Positions 1 through 8,557 of a stretch of DNA of 64,000 nt are shown piece after piece. Position 1 is the stretch's first letter. Each line of letters starts with the position of its first letter. Under the pieces are notes generated by a model that was not told the DNA's origin, made no database searches, and was given only the letters and a program-made list of their open reading frames with translations. Position numbers and translations under genes: made by a program. The stretch comes from Marinifilum sp. D737 (GTDB lineage Bacteria > Bacteroidota > Bacteroidia > Bacteroidales > Marinifilaceae): assembly GCF_026672275.1 (NCBI RefSeq), contig NZ_JANQCD010000007.1, forward strand, positions 62,001 to 126,000, in the 5' to 3' direction.

Positions 1-130
1 ATAGATCAGCCTTATCAGTATAAGATTCCAACAAAGCCAACTCGTAACCTGCGCCTTCCACAACTTCTCTGATACCATTAACGGCGGCAGGAGCAAAAGG
101 CTTTTCGGTTGCAATTAATACTTTTGTCAT
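1..130 (-). CDS. serA: D-3-phosphoglycerate dehydrogenase, N-terminal fragment (partial at window edge)
   Basis: Only the first 43 codons lie in the window; the gene runs off the left edge. The translation begins MTKVLIATEKPFAPAAVNGI and continues REVVEGAGYELALLES, which matches the start of a SerA-type 2-hydroxyacid dehydrogenase that oxidises 3-phosphoglycerate to 3-phosphohydroxypyruvate, step one of serine synthesis. The start ATG is at 128-130. It lies 138 bp downstream of serC on the same strand, which catalyses step two, so the two form a serC-serA operon. The catalytic region is outside the window, so the assignment rests on the N-terminus plus the neighbour. Confidence 0.75.
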   Translation of the reverse strand, partial: MTKVLIATEKPFAPAAVNGIREVVEGAGYELALLESYTDKADL

Positions 131-235
131 TTTATTTGAAAATTAGAATTAAAAAAATAAAATGTCATTGCCAGCCAAATCGAAGTAATTCGGTAGAATT
201 ACTTTAGTCGTTCCTCATGCATCTGAATGACGAAA

Positions 236-255
236 AGCAGGAAATAAATCCTGCT
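236..255 (-). other. Hairpin between serC and serA
   Basis: A perfect 7-bp inverted repeat (AGCAGGA / TCCTGCT) with a 6-nt loop lies just after the serC stop codon in the serC-serA spacer. It has no T-tract, so it is more likely an RNA-stability or partial-attenuation element than a full terminator. The function is inferred. Confidence 0.35.
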
Positions 256-268
256 CATCAAGATTTAA

Positions 269-1345
269 TTATTTTACGTGTAACGCTTCAAATTCTTTCA
301 TGCAGTCAACCAAAGCTTGTACACTTGCTTTTGGTAATGCATTGTAAGTAGAAGCACGGAATCCACCAACCGAACGGTGTCCTTTAATACCAGACATACC
401 TCTTTCAGTAGCGAATGTAAAGAATTCTTTTTCAAGTTCTTTGTACTCATCAGCCATAACAAAACAGATGTTCATCAATGAACGATCTTCTTTGTTTACA
501 ACAGTACCTTTGAACATTGGGTTACGATCGATTTCATCGTAAAGAACTGCTGCTTTTTCTTCATTCATTTTCTGCATTGCAGCAACACCACCCATTTCTT
601 TGATCCACTTCAAAGTTTGAAGAGCAGCAAATACAGGAACTACAGGGGGAGTATTGAACATTGATTCTCCTTTAATGTGAGTTCTGTAATCTAACATTGT
701 AGGAATCTGACGGTCAACTTTACCTAAGATTTCATCTTTAACAATCACAAAAGTAACACCTGCAGGAGCAAGGTTCTTTTGAGCACCACCATAAATCAAT
801 GCATACTTAGATACATCAACCGGACGAGAGAAGATATCTGATGACATATCAGCTACCAATGGAACATTGATATCCATGTCTTCTTTAATCTCAGTACCAT
901 AAATGGTATTGTTAGTAGTAATGTGGAAATAATCTGCATCAGCAGGAATTTCGTATCCTTTTGGAATGTAATTGTAAATAGCTTCTTTCGAAGATGCTAC
1001 TTCTACAACCTCACCAAAAAGGTTAGCTTCTTTTTGAGCTTTGTTAGCCCATGCACCTGTGTTAAGGTAAGCTGCTTTTTTTCCCATCAAGTTGTAAGGA
1101 ATCATGCAGAACTGAGTAGATGCACCACCACCAACGAACAATACTGAATATCCTTCAGGAATGTTCAATAATTCTTTAAACAATGCGATAGCTTCATCCA
1201 TAACAGCTACGAATTCTTTGCTACGGTGAGATACTTCCATAACAGAAAGACCTGTACCAGCAAAATTTTTGATAGCTTCAGCAGTTTTTTTTACTGTAAA
1301 ATCTGGAAGGATTGAAGGGCCTGCAGAAAAGTTGTGTACTTTCAT
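269..1345 (-). CDS. serC: Phosphoserine aminotransferase
   Basis: A 358-residue class V aminotransferase of normal SerC length. It converts 3-phosphohydroxypyruvate plus glutamate to phosphoserine in the cytoplasm. The N-terminus [15 protein letters not shown] is the family signature. GGGASTQF near residues 72-79 contributes to PLP phosphate binding, and K190 in [12 protein letters not shown] is the PLP Schiff-base lysine. The C-terminal [15 protein letters not shown] holds substrate-binding residues. serA follows on the same strand. Upstream is a 430-bp spacer that it shares with the end of gcvT. A GCAAATTTGC palindrome at 1389-1398 is a poor match to a promoter -7 box, so the promoter is unresolved. 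Confidence 0.95.
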   Translation of the reverse strand: MKVHNFSAGPSILPDFTVKKTAEAIKNFAGTGLSVMEVSHRSKEFVAVMDEAIALFKELLNIPEGYSVLFVGGGASTQFCMIPYNLMGKKAAYLNTGAWANKAQKEANLFGEVVEVASSKEAIYNYIPKGYEIPADADYFHITTNNTIYGTEIKEDMDINVPLVADMSSDIFSRPVDVSKYALIYGGAQKNLAPAGVTFVIVKDEILGKVDRQIPTMLDYRTHIKGESMFNTPPVVPVFAALQTLKWIKEMGGVAAMQKMNEEKAAVLYDEIDRNPMFKGTVVNKEDRSLMNICFVMADEYKELEKEFFTFATERGMSGIKGHRSVGGFRASTYNALPKASVQALVDCMKEFEALHVK

Positions 1346-1722
1346 TTTTTCAAACGTTTTAAATTTTTGTATTATTCCATATCCTGAGGCAAATTTGCAA
1401 ATAAAAATTTATTTAGAAATGATTTTAGTTCTTAATTTCTATGTTTTTCAACAAAAAAATAATCATTTCCACCCCCTTCATATAGATTAATATTTACAGT
1501 CTGAAAAACAGCATTTTAACCCACAGAAAATATTTTGTTTTTGTTCTCTTTTTTGTCAAGTTGATGGCAATATTTCGAATTCTTGATACTTTCTGATAGG
1601 ACAACATGAGATTTATCACCCCAAGAAAGCTCATAAACTGTCAATTTTACCTCTTCACTTACTCCAAAGAGAGGAACAAATGTAAGAATTTATGTTATAA
1701 CTCTCTTTCTATTTTCACAAAA
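1346..1722. other. Spacer upstream of serC, no gene
   Basis: This AT-rich spacer lies between the gcvT terminator and the serC start. Only very short or shadow open frames occur. It must hold the serC promoter. The best candidate, CAAATTTG at 1390-1397 read on the minus strand, differs from TAnnTTTG at one base and lacks a clear -33 TTTG. Confidence 0.5.
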
Positions 1723-1754
1723 AAAAGCAGATACTTATATAAGTACCTGCTTTT
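1723..1754 (-). terminator. Rho-independent terminator of gcvT
   Basis: AAAAGCAG and CTGCTTTT (1723-1730 and 1747-1754) enclose the palindrome TACTTATATAAGTA, giving a long hairpin with one mismatch. Read on the minus strand it is followed by a run of T, and it lies 22 bp past the gcvT stop. Confidence 0.75.
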
Positions 1755-1775
1755 AATATATCTCGAAATTGAAAA

Positions 1776-2879
1776 TTATCCTTTATAGAAAGGGATTTTA
1801 ACAATTTTTGCTTTAAGTGCTTTTTTACGTACACGGATGAAGATTTCAGTATCTGCTTTGTAAAATCCTTCTTTTACATATCCCATACCAATTGCTTTGT
1901 TTACCATTGGAGCCATTGTACCAGAAGTAACTTCTCCAATTTCGTTTCCTTCAGCATCTTCAATCTTGTATCCTTGACGAGGAATACCTCTGTCAATCAT
2001 TTCAAAACCTTTTAGTCTACGCTTAGGTTTTTCTTCTTTTTGTTTTTCAAAGAATTCACGATCGATAAAATCGTTACCCTCAACAAATTTGGTAATCCAA
2101 CCTAAACCTGCTTCAATTGGTGTGTGATTGTCATCGATATCATTTCCATATAGGCAGAAACCAACTTCAAGTCTTAAAGTATCGCGAGCAGCTAAACCAA
2201 TTGGCTGAATACCGAACTCTTTTCCTGCTTCCATAACAGCATTCCAAAGTTTCTCACCATCTTCGTTTGCTACATAGATTTCACATCCACCAGAACCAGT
2301 ATAACCGGTTGTAGAGAAAATCGCATTTTCGATTCCAGCTACAGTAGCTTTCTTGAAAGTGTAATATTCCATGTCTTCAACAGGAACATCAACAATTTTC
2401 TGCATTGCTTTAAGAGCCAATGGACCTTGAACTGCAAGCTGACAAATTTCATCAGAAGCATTGTACAATTCTTTGCCAACTTCTAAGCCCATTTCTTCTG
2501 CATTCTTACAACACCAGTTCCAATCTTTCTCGATATTTGCAGCATTAACTACCAAAAGGTAAGTTTCTTCATCAATTCTGTATACCAACAAATCATCTAC
2601 GATACCACCATCACCATTTGGAAAACAACTGTACTGTACTTTTCCATCAGATAAAGCAGCAACATCATTTGTTGTAAGCTTTTGAACAAAACTGAAAGCT
2701 TTTGGTCCTTTTACCCAAAACTCTCCCATGTGAGATACATCAAAAACACCAAGTTTTTCACGAACACAAACGTGCTCATCTTTAACTCCAGTGTATTCAA
2801 TTGGCATGTTATAGCCTGCAAATGGTGCCATTTTTGCACCTAGTTCTTCATGAAAACTAGTGAAAGCTGTTCTTTTCAT
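1776..2879 (-). CDS. gcvT: Aminomethyltransferase, glycine cleavage system T protein
   Basis: A 367-residue protein of normal GcvT length. T protein releases ammonia from the aminomethyl-lipoyl H protein and passes the one-carbon unit to tetrahydrofolate. The N-terminal folate-binding domain carries [11 protein letters not shown] (about residues 45-54) and [11 protein letters not shown], in which D96 matches the catalytic aspartate position of the family. The C-terminal barrel ends with [20 protein letters not shown]. gcvH and gcvP are not in the window, so the system is dispersed. It has its own promoter at about 2972 and its own terminator, and is a single-gene unit next to serC, which fits linked serine/glycine/C1 metabolism. 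Confidence 0.95.
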   Translation of the reverse strand: MKRTAFTSFHEELGAKMAPFAGYNMPIEYTGVKDEHVCVREKLGVFDVSHMGEFWVKGPKAFSFVQKLTTNDVAALSDGKVQYSCFPNGDGGIVDDLLVYRIDEETYLLVVNAANIEKDWNWCCKNAEEMGLEVGKELYNASDEICQLAVQGPLALKAMQKIVDVPVEDMEYYTFKKATVAGIENAIFSTTGYTGSGGCEIYVANEDGEKLWNAVMEAGKEFGIQPIGLAARDTLRLEVGFCLYGNDIDDNHTPIEAGLGWITKFVEGNDFIDREFFEKQKEEKPKRRLKGFEMIDRGIPRQGYKIEDAEGNEIGEVTSGTMAPMVNKAIGMGYVKEGFYKADTEIFIRVRKKALKAKIVKIPFYKG

Positions 2880-2971
2880 TGTATTTTGTATTTAGGGCAA
2901 TCGGTACTAATTTTATTAGTAAATCGAATACCTAAGAAAAAATGTGAATTATGTATGTGTTATTGTTAGTG

Positions 2972-2979
2972 CAAATGTA
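2972..2979 (-). promoter_or_regulatory. gcvT promoter -7 box
   Basis: Read on the minus strand this is TACATTTG, an exact match to the Bacteroidota -7 consensus TAnnTTTG, 93 bp upstream of the gcvT ATG. No clear TTTG is seen 19 bp further upstream. Confidence 0.5.
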
Positions 2980-3013
2980 GAAAATTTTCTTAGATAACAG
3001 CCGAATCCTTACA

Positions 3014-4768
3014 TTACTTTACCCCTCCTGTTTTCTTTGCTATTCCCAATCGATAACCTCCTTTAAAAATCACAACAAATGCATCTGTAACACCACAAGA
3101 ATCACGATACTTGGCGGCATCTTCGAAAGTTGGAAAACCACCAATTGTATATTTGTGCCAACCTTCAACATATAAGTGTTCTATAACATCTCCACCTTTA
3201 TACCTCTTAAATAAATCTTTTGGTCCCATTTCCTTTTTACAGGCAGCAATTTGAACTCTATAAACAAAATCTTCTTGCACCAGTTCTTCTTTCATTTTTA
3301 TCTCTTCAATTACTTCAGGCTGATTCTTTACTGGAATATCCGGAACCACTACAGTTTTAGCCAATACAGGTGCACTCATTTTTTCGTTCTTCAGTTCATT
3401 TGGAAGCTCTTTAATACTTGCTTGCTCTGGAAGGATAACAGGCGCTTCAATTTTTTCGAGGATTTCCTTTTCCCTGTAGATATCAAAACCTCCTACTCCC
3501 CCTGATCTTTGCGAAGCAAAAAAGAACCGACCTGTTTCATCTTCAAAATAGGTAATATCGTTATCGGTACTGTTTATCGGAAATCCTAAATTTTGAGGTC
3601 TTCCCCACTGTCCAGACTCCTTTCTTTCACACTTAAAAATATCATAACCTCCAATGGAATTATGTCCTTTAGAACTAAAATACAAGCTTTTCCCATCCTT
3701 CGTAACGAAAACATCACTCTCATCGAATTCGGTATTAATATCTCCTCCAATATTCATTGGTTCCGACCATTTTCCATTCTCCTCTTTTATGCAGTAATAA
3801 ACATCACAATCTCCAAATCCACCTTTTCTATCACTGATAAAGTAAATTTCCTTTCCCTTACTGCCTATACACACAGAACTTTCTCTGGATTTACTCTCAT
3901 TTATAAACTTTAAAGCTTTGCCTTTCCCCCATTTTTCATTTGAAGTTTTTACAAAATACACATCTCCATTCCCTTCTCCTCCAAGGTAAATTATCGGAAC
4001 TTCATTTGTAAAAGACATTAAAGCAAGGTTGGATTTACTTGGAGTATTTACCGATACATTGTAAATTTTTCCAGTGGGATCTTGTGCAAAAATTTTCTCA
4101 TAAAACTTTTGGTCTTCCAATGATCTGGATTTCTTCACACCTCCCCTTCTAGAACTAAAATAGAAATCACTCCCATCCCAAACAGGCTTATATTCATCAA
4201 ATGCTGAATTTACATCTTTCATCAACTCAATTTCCAAATCAGAAGTGTTCTTCAAAAGTTGCTTCCCATTTTTACACTCACTAATTCGCTTTTCGCTTAA
4301 TGCTATTAACTCTTTTTTGTCTTTGTAATTGTTCTGCTGAATCAATTCTATATTGATTTTAAATTGTACAATTGCCTTATCAAAATCATTACAATATTGA
4401 TATGCTATTCCCAGTAAGAAGTGAATATCTTCACTAATGTCTGCGTTTAATTTTTGTGCAGATTTTAAATAAGTCAAAGCCTTGTTTCTTGGTCCTGCAA
4501 TCAAATAACAAACGCCTAAATTATAATTCAATTCTGCATTTTTTGAATTCAATTGATATGCTTCTTTTAGCAATGGGACAGCTTGATTTACAAAATCTTC
4601 ACCTCTCTTTCCCAATTCGATGGCATGTAGAATATTCTTGTAGGCAGTTTTTCTTTCCTTATCTCCTTCGAGGTACTCCGATTTTTTAACATTTAATAAA
4701 TCCTGAGCCTGAATAGAGACATAAAAAGTAAGCAGAAAAATAGATAGGATAGTAAATTTCCAATTCAT
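3014..4768 (-). CDS. Secreted TPR / PD40 beta-propeller / SPOR-domain envelope protein
   Basis: A 584-residue exported protein. I start it at the ATG at 4768 because it gives a clean signal peptide (MNWKFTILSIFLLTFYVSIQ, cut after AQA-type site); an in-frame extension to 4897 would put 43 residues before it. In order: TPR-like helices at about 35-165; a WD40-like PD40 propeller at about 180-440 with repeated YFSSRRGG, YFISDRKGGFGDCDVYY and YFSSKGHNSIGGYDIF blades; a low-complexity linker; and a C-terminal SPOR-like domain at about 500-580 (VYRVQIAACKKE). Related Bacteroidota proteins usually end in an OmpA domain; here SPOR takes its place, suggesting binding to denuded peptidoglycan. A single-gene unit with a -7 box at 4819. 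The exact role is unknown. Confidence 0.75.
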   Translation of the reverse strand: MNWKFTILSIFLLTFYVSIQAQDLLNVKKSEYLEGDKERKTAYKNILHAIELGKRGEDFVNQAVPLLKEAYQLNSKNAELNYNLGVCYLIAGPRNKALTYLKSAQKLNADISEDIHFLLGIAYQYCNDFDKAIVQFKINIELIQQNNYKDKKELIALSEKRISECKNGKQLLKNTSDLEIELMKDVNSAFDEYKPVWDGSDFYFSSRRGGVKKSRSLEDQKFYEKIFAQDPTGKIYNVSVNTPSKSNLALMSFTNEVPIIYLGGEGNGDVYFVKTSNEKWGKGKALKFINESKSRESSVCIGSKGKEIYFISDRKGGFGDCDVYYCIKEENGKWSEPMNIGGDINTEFDESDVFVTKDGKSLYFSSKGHNSIGGYDIFKCERKESGQWGRPQNLGFPINSTDNDITYFEDETGRFFFASQRSGGVGGFDIYREKEILEKIEAPVILPEQASIKELPNELKNEKMSAPVLAKTVVVPDIPVKNQPEVIEEIKMKEELVQEDFVYRVQIAACKKEMGPKDLFKRYKGGDVIEHLYVEGWHKYTIGGFPTFEDAAKYRDSCGVTDAFVVIFKGGYRLGIAKKTGGVK

Positions 4769-4818
4769 AGAGATTAGTAGTTTTTTTAAAACGATTCGTG
4801 TGTTATAGGTAATGGTTG

Positions 4819-4826
4819 CAAATTTA
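4819..4826 (-). promoter_or_regulatory. -7 box upstream of the PD40/SPOR gene
   Basis: Read on the minus strand this is TAAATTTG, an exact TAnnTTTG match 51 bp upstream of the chosen ATG at 4768. It supports that start, because the longer frame would begin upstream of this promoter. Confidence 0.5.
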
Positions 4827-5060
4827 AATTTTCTATACACTAATACTGATAATAAAACAAAATGTTTCCTAAAAAGAGAAAAGTCGAATAAAAACATCCT
4901 TTAAACAGCAGAATTTTATGCCTCTACTGAAACCAAAAACAGATAGGTAATTTGAAAATAAATTAGTATCATTGCAATATTATATGAAGTAAAACCACAC
5001 AGATTTACAGGACTTTTAAAATACTCCTGCCAATTTGTGATTATTATTTTATCCTGCAGA

Positions 5061-5516
5061 ATGACTCAAGGAGAACAACTCACCGATTTATCCTATTTAA
5101 AGGAAATGTCTGGAAACGACATTAGCATTATCGAAGAAATGATCGAAATATTTATCGAGCAGATTCCGGAATTTACAGAAGAGGTTACAAACTATTTTGA
5201 GACACAAAACTGGGAAGGATTAGGAGCTGTTGCCCACAAAGCAAAATCATCAGTTCGAACAATGGGAATGGATCGTATTGGAGATTGTTTGGAACAATTA
5301 GAGCATTTTTCAAAAGGAAATCTTAAATTTGAGTTACAGATAAAAAAAGAAAAGGGTATTGAGTTAAGTCCTGAAGATGAAAAGAATTGGAGTAATGTGA
5401 TGCACGAAACGACTAATGATGTTGAAATGAAACACATTCCTGACTTGGTTGAGTGTTTTCTTTCAAAGTGTCCGCTAGCCGTTGACGAACTTAAATCAAA
5501 CCTGAAAAAACTTTAA
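5061..5516 (+). CDS. Histidine-containing phosphotransfer (Hpt) protein
   Basis: A 151-residue single-domain Hpt protein. The phospho-accepting histidine is H59 in AVAHKAKSSVRTMG, preceded by the usual amphipathic helix (EEMIEIFIEQIPEFTEEV). I use the ATG at 5061; a GTG frame from 5037 adds only eight residues. Hpt proteins relay phosphate between receiver domains. It is the first gene of a three-gene plus-strand cassette: STAS follows after 15 bp and the REC-PP2C protein 9 bp after that. The REC domain of the third protein is the obvious partner. No histidine kinase is encoded nearby, so the input kinase must be elsewhere. Confidence 0.8.
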   Translation: MTQGEQLTDLSYLKEMSGNDISIIEEMIEIFIEQIPEFTEEVTNYFETQNWEGLGAVAHKAKSSVRTMGMDRIGDCLEQLEHFSKGNLKFELQIKKEKGIELSPEDEKNWSNVMHETTNDVEMKHIPDLVECFLSKCPLAVDELKSNLKKL

Positions 5517-5531
5517 ACCATACTTTGAGCC

Positions 5532-5879
5532 ATGAATATTGAAACCAAAAACATTGACTCTGTTACAATAATGAAACTTTGCGAAACCAATCGTTTGTAT
5601 GCTTTAAATGCTAGCATTGCAAAAGATAAGATGAACGAAGTTTTAACCCAACCACAATCAAGACTTGTTGTTGATTTTGAAGACATTAATTTTATTGACA
5701 GTTCTGGATTTGGAGCACTTATTTCTGCTTTAAAAACCTCCAAGGAACATCAAAGTAAAATAAAGCTTTGTAATATCAATAAAGATGTAATGGAATTGAT
5801 TGAATTAATGCAATTGGATTCTATTTTTGAAATATTACAGGATCCTACCGCTTGTGTAAACAGCTTCTCGGCAGAATAA
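5532..5879 (+). CDS. STAS-domain anti-anti-sigma factor-like protein
   Basis: A 115-residue single STAS domain. The motif FIDSSGFGAL (about residues 55-62) contains the conserved serine (S57/S58) that a partner-switching kinase phosphorylates in SpoIIAA/RsbV-type proteins and that a PP2C phosphatase dephosphorylates. The downstream gene encodes such a phosphatase, 9 bp away, and the Hpt gene is 15 bp upstream, so the three should act in one pathway. No RsbW-like kinase/anti-sigma gene is adjacent. The downstream target (sigma factor, enzyme or other partner) cannot be told from the sequence. Confidence 0.85.
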   Translation: MNIETKNIDSVTIMKLCETNRLYALNASIAKDKMNEVLTQPQSRLVVDFEDINFIDSSGFGALISALKTSKEHQSKIKLCNINKDVMELIELMQLDSIFEILQDPTACVNSFSAE

Positions 5880-5888
5880 TTAGCCAAT

Positions 5889-7451
5889 ATGGCCAAGGCC
5901 TCACCGCATATACTCGTTGTAGATGACGATGTTGTTGTGCTTAAGTTTATAGAGTTTACACTAAAAGCCTTAAGCTACAAAACAACATTGGCAAAAAATG
6001 GTATTGAGGCCATCGACAAAGCAAAAACAGAGCATTTTGATCTAATCATTTCGGACCTTTACATGCCTCTTATGGATGGCAATGAACTGGTGCGTCATTT
6101 TAGAAACACTCCCGAATACAAGCATACACCTTTCATCTTTTTATCAGGTAACAACGAAGAAGAAACCTGGATAAAAAATCTAAATGATGGTGCTGATGAT
6201 TTCATAACAAAACCAATCAAGCAAAAGGTTTTTATTTCAAAAATCAATTCACATTTAAAAAAGGCATTTCTCAGAAAGGAAATTATTGCAGGAAAAGAAA
6301 AGTCGGACATCAGCTACGAAAAAGGAACAATAATTTATTGTGCTAACAGAACCAGACCTTTTCCAATCTCTCGTAAACTTGTAAAAACAAACATTAAGGT
6401 TGTTTATACCGATTCCGATTTTTTCATGGCTCTCCAAGGAACAAATAACTGGGGAATAATTATCGACGATGCCGCTACATGGGCTATGTCCATACTCGAT
6501 AAAATTATTGAAATCACATCGGCTCATGTGCCTTTAAGTTTGCTTATTTCAGATCCGAAAGATTCTGCAAAGATGGATGAGTTTTTAAAGTTAAAAATCA
6601 GCACCTTTTTGTACAAAAACCTGGATGCTAAACTCATTGTCCATCAAATCAATTCGAATATCCAGAGGGAGCATGAACTTAAGAACAAATATCTTAATGC
6701 CTTAAACACGGCAGCCAAAAGATCGCCTATCCGATTTGAAAATGAATTTTCTGATCAATTAAATGATTTCCAGATCCGCATATTGCATGAACCATACGAC
6801 AAATTGCCGGGTGGCGATTATTATGAAATCATTAATGTGGATGAGCACCGAAAAATTTTCGTACTAGGTGATGTAATGGGAAAGAAATGGGACGCTTGGT
6901 TCTTCGTTCCCGCATATATTGCATATATCAGGAGTACGATCAACTTTTTCCTGAACCGTCAGGAATTTGATTTTGTAGAGTCGCCAGGAAAATTTCTGGA
7001 TATCATCAATCAATATATATTTAAAGACATGCAGCTTACCGAGGTGTTCACCACTTTAAGTGTGATCTCCATTTGCACCAAGCAAAACAAAATTAGTGTT
7101 GCTTCGGCCGGTGCTTTACGTCCATATTACTACAACAAATCGGAAGATACCATGTCGCAATTAAACATTGTAGGAACATTGTTAGGCGTTATAAAAACGA
7201 CCAAATATCAGAGTCTGGTTTATGATTTTAATATAGGAGACAAAGTTTTATTCTATACCGATGGCTATACCGAAGCGGTTAACGACAAGAACAATGAAAT
7301 GATTGGAGATGACGCTTTATTCCATTCATTAAACAAGTTTAAACTGGATAACGACCTACAACCTCAAGCCATAGAAGAAGAACTTACCAAAGCTTACAAT
7401 GTCTCAAAATTCGACGATGACCGCACGCTTCTTTTGGTTCAAAGAAATTAA
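5889..7451 (+). CDS. Response regulator with PP2C (SpoIIE/RsbU-type) phosphatase output
   Basis: A 520-residue fusion. The N-terminal receiver (about 6-125) has the acidic pocket VDDD (12-14), phospho-acceptor D56 in DLIISDLYMPLMDG and the ITKP lysine. A second poorly conserved alpha/beta region follows (about 145-265). The C-terminal PP2C domain (about 290-519) has GGDYYE, LGDVMGKKWDA, FYTDGYTEAVND and DDDRTLLLVQ metal-site motifs; the usual GGDFYD is GGDYYE here. It probably dephosphorylates the STAS protein encoded just upstream when its receiver is phosphorylated through Hpt. Its TAA stop is formed by the left end of the foldback element at 7449-7716; without the insertion the frame would read one extra residue (Tyr) before TAG. 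Confidence 0.88.
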   Translation: MAKASPHILVVDDDVVVLKFIEFTLKALSYKTTLAKNGIEAIDKAKTEHFDLIISDLYMPLMDGNELVRHFRNTPEYKHTPFIFLSGNNEEETWIKNLNDGADDFITKPIKQKVFISKINSHLKKAFLRKEIIAGKEKSDISYEKGTIIYCANRTRPFPISRKLVKTNIKVVYTDSDFFMALQGTNNWGIIIDDAATWAMSILDKIIEITSAHVPLSLLISDPKDSAKMDEFLKLKISTFLYKNLDAKLIVHQINSNIQREHELKNKYLNALNTAAKRSPIRFENEFSDQLNDFQIRILHEPYDKLPGGDYYEIINVDEHRKIFVLGDVMGKKWDAWFFVPAYIAYIRSTINFFLNRQEFDFVESPGKFLDIINQYIFKDMQLTEVFTTLSVISICTKQNKISVASAGALRPYYYNKSEDTMSQLNIVGTLLGVIKTTKYQSLVYDFNIGDKVLFYTDGYTEAVNDKNNEMIGDDALFHSLNKFKLDNDLQPQAIEEELTKAYNVSKFDDDRTLLLVQRN

Positions 7452-7716
7452 CCTGAGTTCAATTTAAAACATTGTCACAGTTTACACTGGTTTTGAGTAG
7501 AAATATTCTCAAATTTCCGTAGGAATATCGGGATATTTCGGGGTAATTTGAGGAAATTTATGCCAAAAGCAGGTAAATTCTTTGAAAAAATCATCTTCAT
7601 CCAATCTTTACTTTAAAAACTCTTCAAAATATCACGATATTCTTTCAGATTTTTTAAAACAGATCTTGAATAAATTTGATTTTCTGTGTCGGATATTTTA
7701 AATCGAACTCAGGTTA
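7449..7716. mobile_element. Foldback / MITE-like non-autonomous element with TA target duplication
   Basis: The ends form a 21-bp inverted repeat with one mismatch: 7449-7469 begins TAACCTGAGTTCAATTT, and the complement of 7696-7716 begins TAACCTGAGTTCGATTT. If the terminal TA on each side is the target duplication, the element is 7451-7714 (264 bp). The inside is also symmetric: palindromes AATATCNNGATATT occur at 7524-7537 and 7628-7641, each exactly 75 bp from its end, so the element is a degenerate long palindrome. It has no open reading frame. The TA duplication resembles IS630/mariner-type elements, but the family is not identified. Confidence 0.65.
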
Positions 7717-7786
7717 TTAGTTTTCTCTTATCCAAAATTCAAGTTTTTTTTAGCACATTTGCCCTAAATTTCAAAAACTGATTAAA

Positions 7787-8098
7787 ATGAATGAAGTAGT
7801 TGGCTGGATTGGAAGCTTATTATTTGCTATTTGTGCTTTACCACAGGTAATACACACTTTTAAAACCAGAAAAACAGATGATGTAAGCGAAATATTTCTT
7901 TGGCTTTGGTTTTGGGGTGAGGTATTTACATTTACCTACATTTTAGTGGATGATATTGACAGCAAAAATTACCACATTCCCCTCTATTTTAATTATTTAT
8001 TTAATCTGGTACTTTTATTTTACCTGATATATGCCAAATATACATACAACAGTAAACCTACTGGCTTGGCATTACTCTTTCAAAAAATTAGAAAATAA
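7787..8098 (+). CDS. SemiSWEET-like PQ-loop membrane protein
   Basis: A 103-residue protein with three predicted transmembrane helices (about 5-22, 38-55, 67-85), the length and topology of a single PQ-loop/SemiSWEET unit. The first helix carries ICALPQVIHTFKTRKTDDVS, in which PQ is the hinge motif and the following basic TRKTDDVS segment is typical of the family. SemiSWEETs act as homodimers and carry sugars down a gradient; related PQ-loop proteins are also found as the N-terminal domain of lipid A disaccharide synthase, so the substrate is uncertain. It starts 70 bp after the foldback element and is a lone gene. Confidence 0.75.
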   Translation: MNEVVGWIGSLLFAICALPQVIHTFKTRKTDDVSEIFLWLWFWGEVFTFTYILVDDIDSKNYHIPLYFNYLFNLVLLFYLIYAKYTYNSKPTGLALLFQKIRK

Positions 8099-8106
8099 TA
8101 CCTTGA

Positions 8107-8125
8107 GTTTGTGTTCATCACAAAC
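8107..8125 (+). other. Hairpin just after the PQ-loop gene
   Basis: A perfect 7-bp stem (GTTTGTG / CACAAAC) with a 5-nt loop begins 9 bp after the stop codon. There is no T-run, so it may be a 3'-end stabilising structure rather than a terminator. Confidence 0.35.
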
Positions 8126-8140
8126 ATTAGGACTAATTAC

Positions 8141-8196
8141 AATGCTTTTATAATACTTCTGGCTACAAACTCATTCCCATTGGTTATAAAAGCATT
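8141..8196 (+). terminator. Long inverted repeat, possible terminator
   Basis: AATGCTTTTATAA (8141-8153) and TTATAAAAGCATT (8184-8196) are a perfect 13-bp inverted repeat around a 30-nt loop, followed by ATTTTTTCTTTTTC. It could end transcription of the PQ-loop gene. Its right arm is also part of the 21-bp array that begins here, so it may instead be part of that array. Confidence 0.45.
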
Positions 8197-8509
8197 ATTT
8201 TTTCTTTTTCACCCTTTCCTTTTTGCTACTTAAGCGTTCACTCCTATTACTTACCCATTCGTTCTTATTATAAATCTATTCCCTTCTTCTATAAAATCAT
8301 TCATTCTTCCTATAATATCATTCCCAACGCCTATAAAAACATTCATTCTTGTTACATATCGATTCCTTTTTGTTTTTATATCGGTCGTTTCATCGACATA
8401 AACATTCCCATCGCTTACTTTCACATTACTTCTTTCTACTTTCTCGCTCCTTCTTCTTACTTACACATTCCATTTTGCTACTTACTGGTTCCTTTTAGCT
8501 ACTTTTAAA
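8153..8509. repeat. Degenerate tandem array, 17 units of exactly 21 bp
   Basis: The pyrimidine-rich strand divides into 17 consecutive 21-bp units with no gain or loss of a base. The loose consensus is TTCnTTCTTn followed by nCTATAAAnCA, with units such as those starting at 8279, 8300, 8321 and 8342 most alike. Almost every unit begins TTC and ends in CA or CG. Neither strand has an open frame through it. The array sits between the 3' ends of two converging genes, so it is not a promoter region. The period equals two turns of B-DNA, so T-tracts fall on one face of the helix; a bent-DNA or protein-binding role is inference. Confidence 0.8.
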
Positions 8510-8557
8510 TATGTACACCTAAACACCTCCCACCTAACGCTAGCATTACAGAGGGTA

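Noticed and set aside
4769-4897. N-terminal extension of the PD40/SPOR protein
   Set aside because: It would put 43 residues before a good signal peptide, and an exact -7 box lies at 4819-4826 inside it.
8153-8509. The 21-bp array as a CRISPR or as a 7-residue repeat protein
   Set aside because: Units are contiguous with no repeat/spacer alternation, so it is not CRISPR. On the plus strand the only long frame has stops in two units; on the minus strand most units hold stops. No start or coding bias supports a protein.
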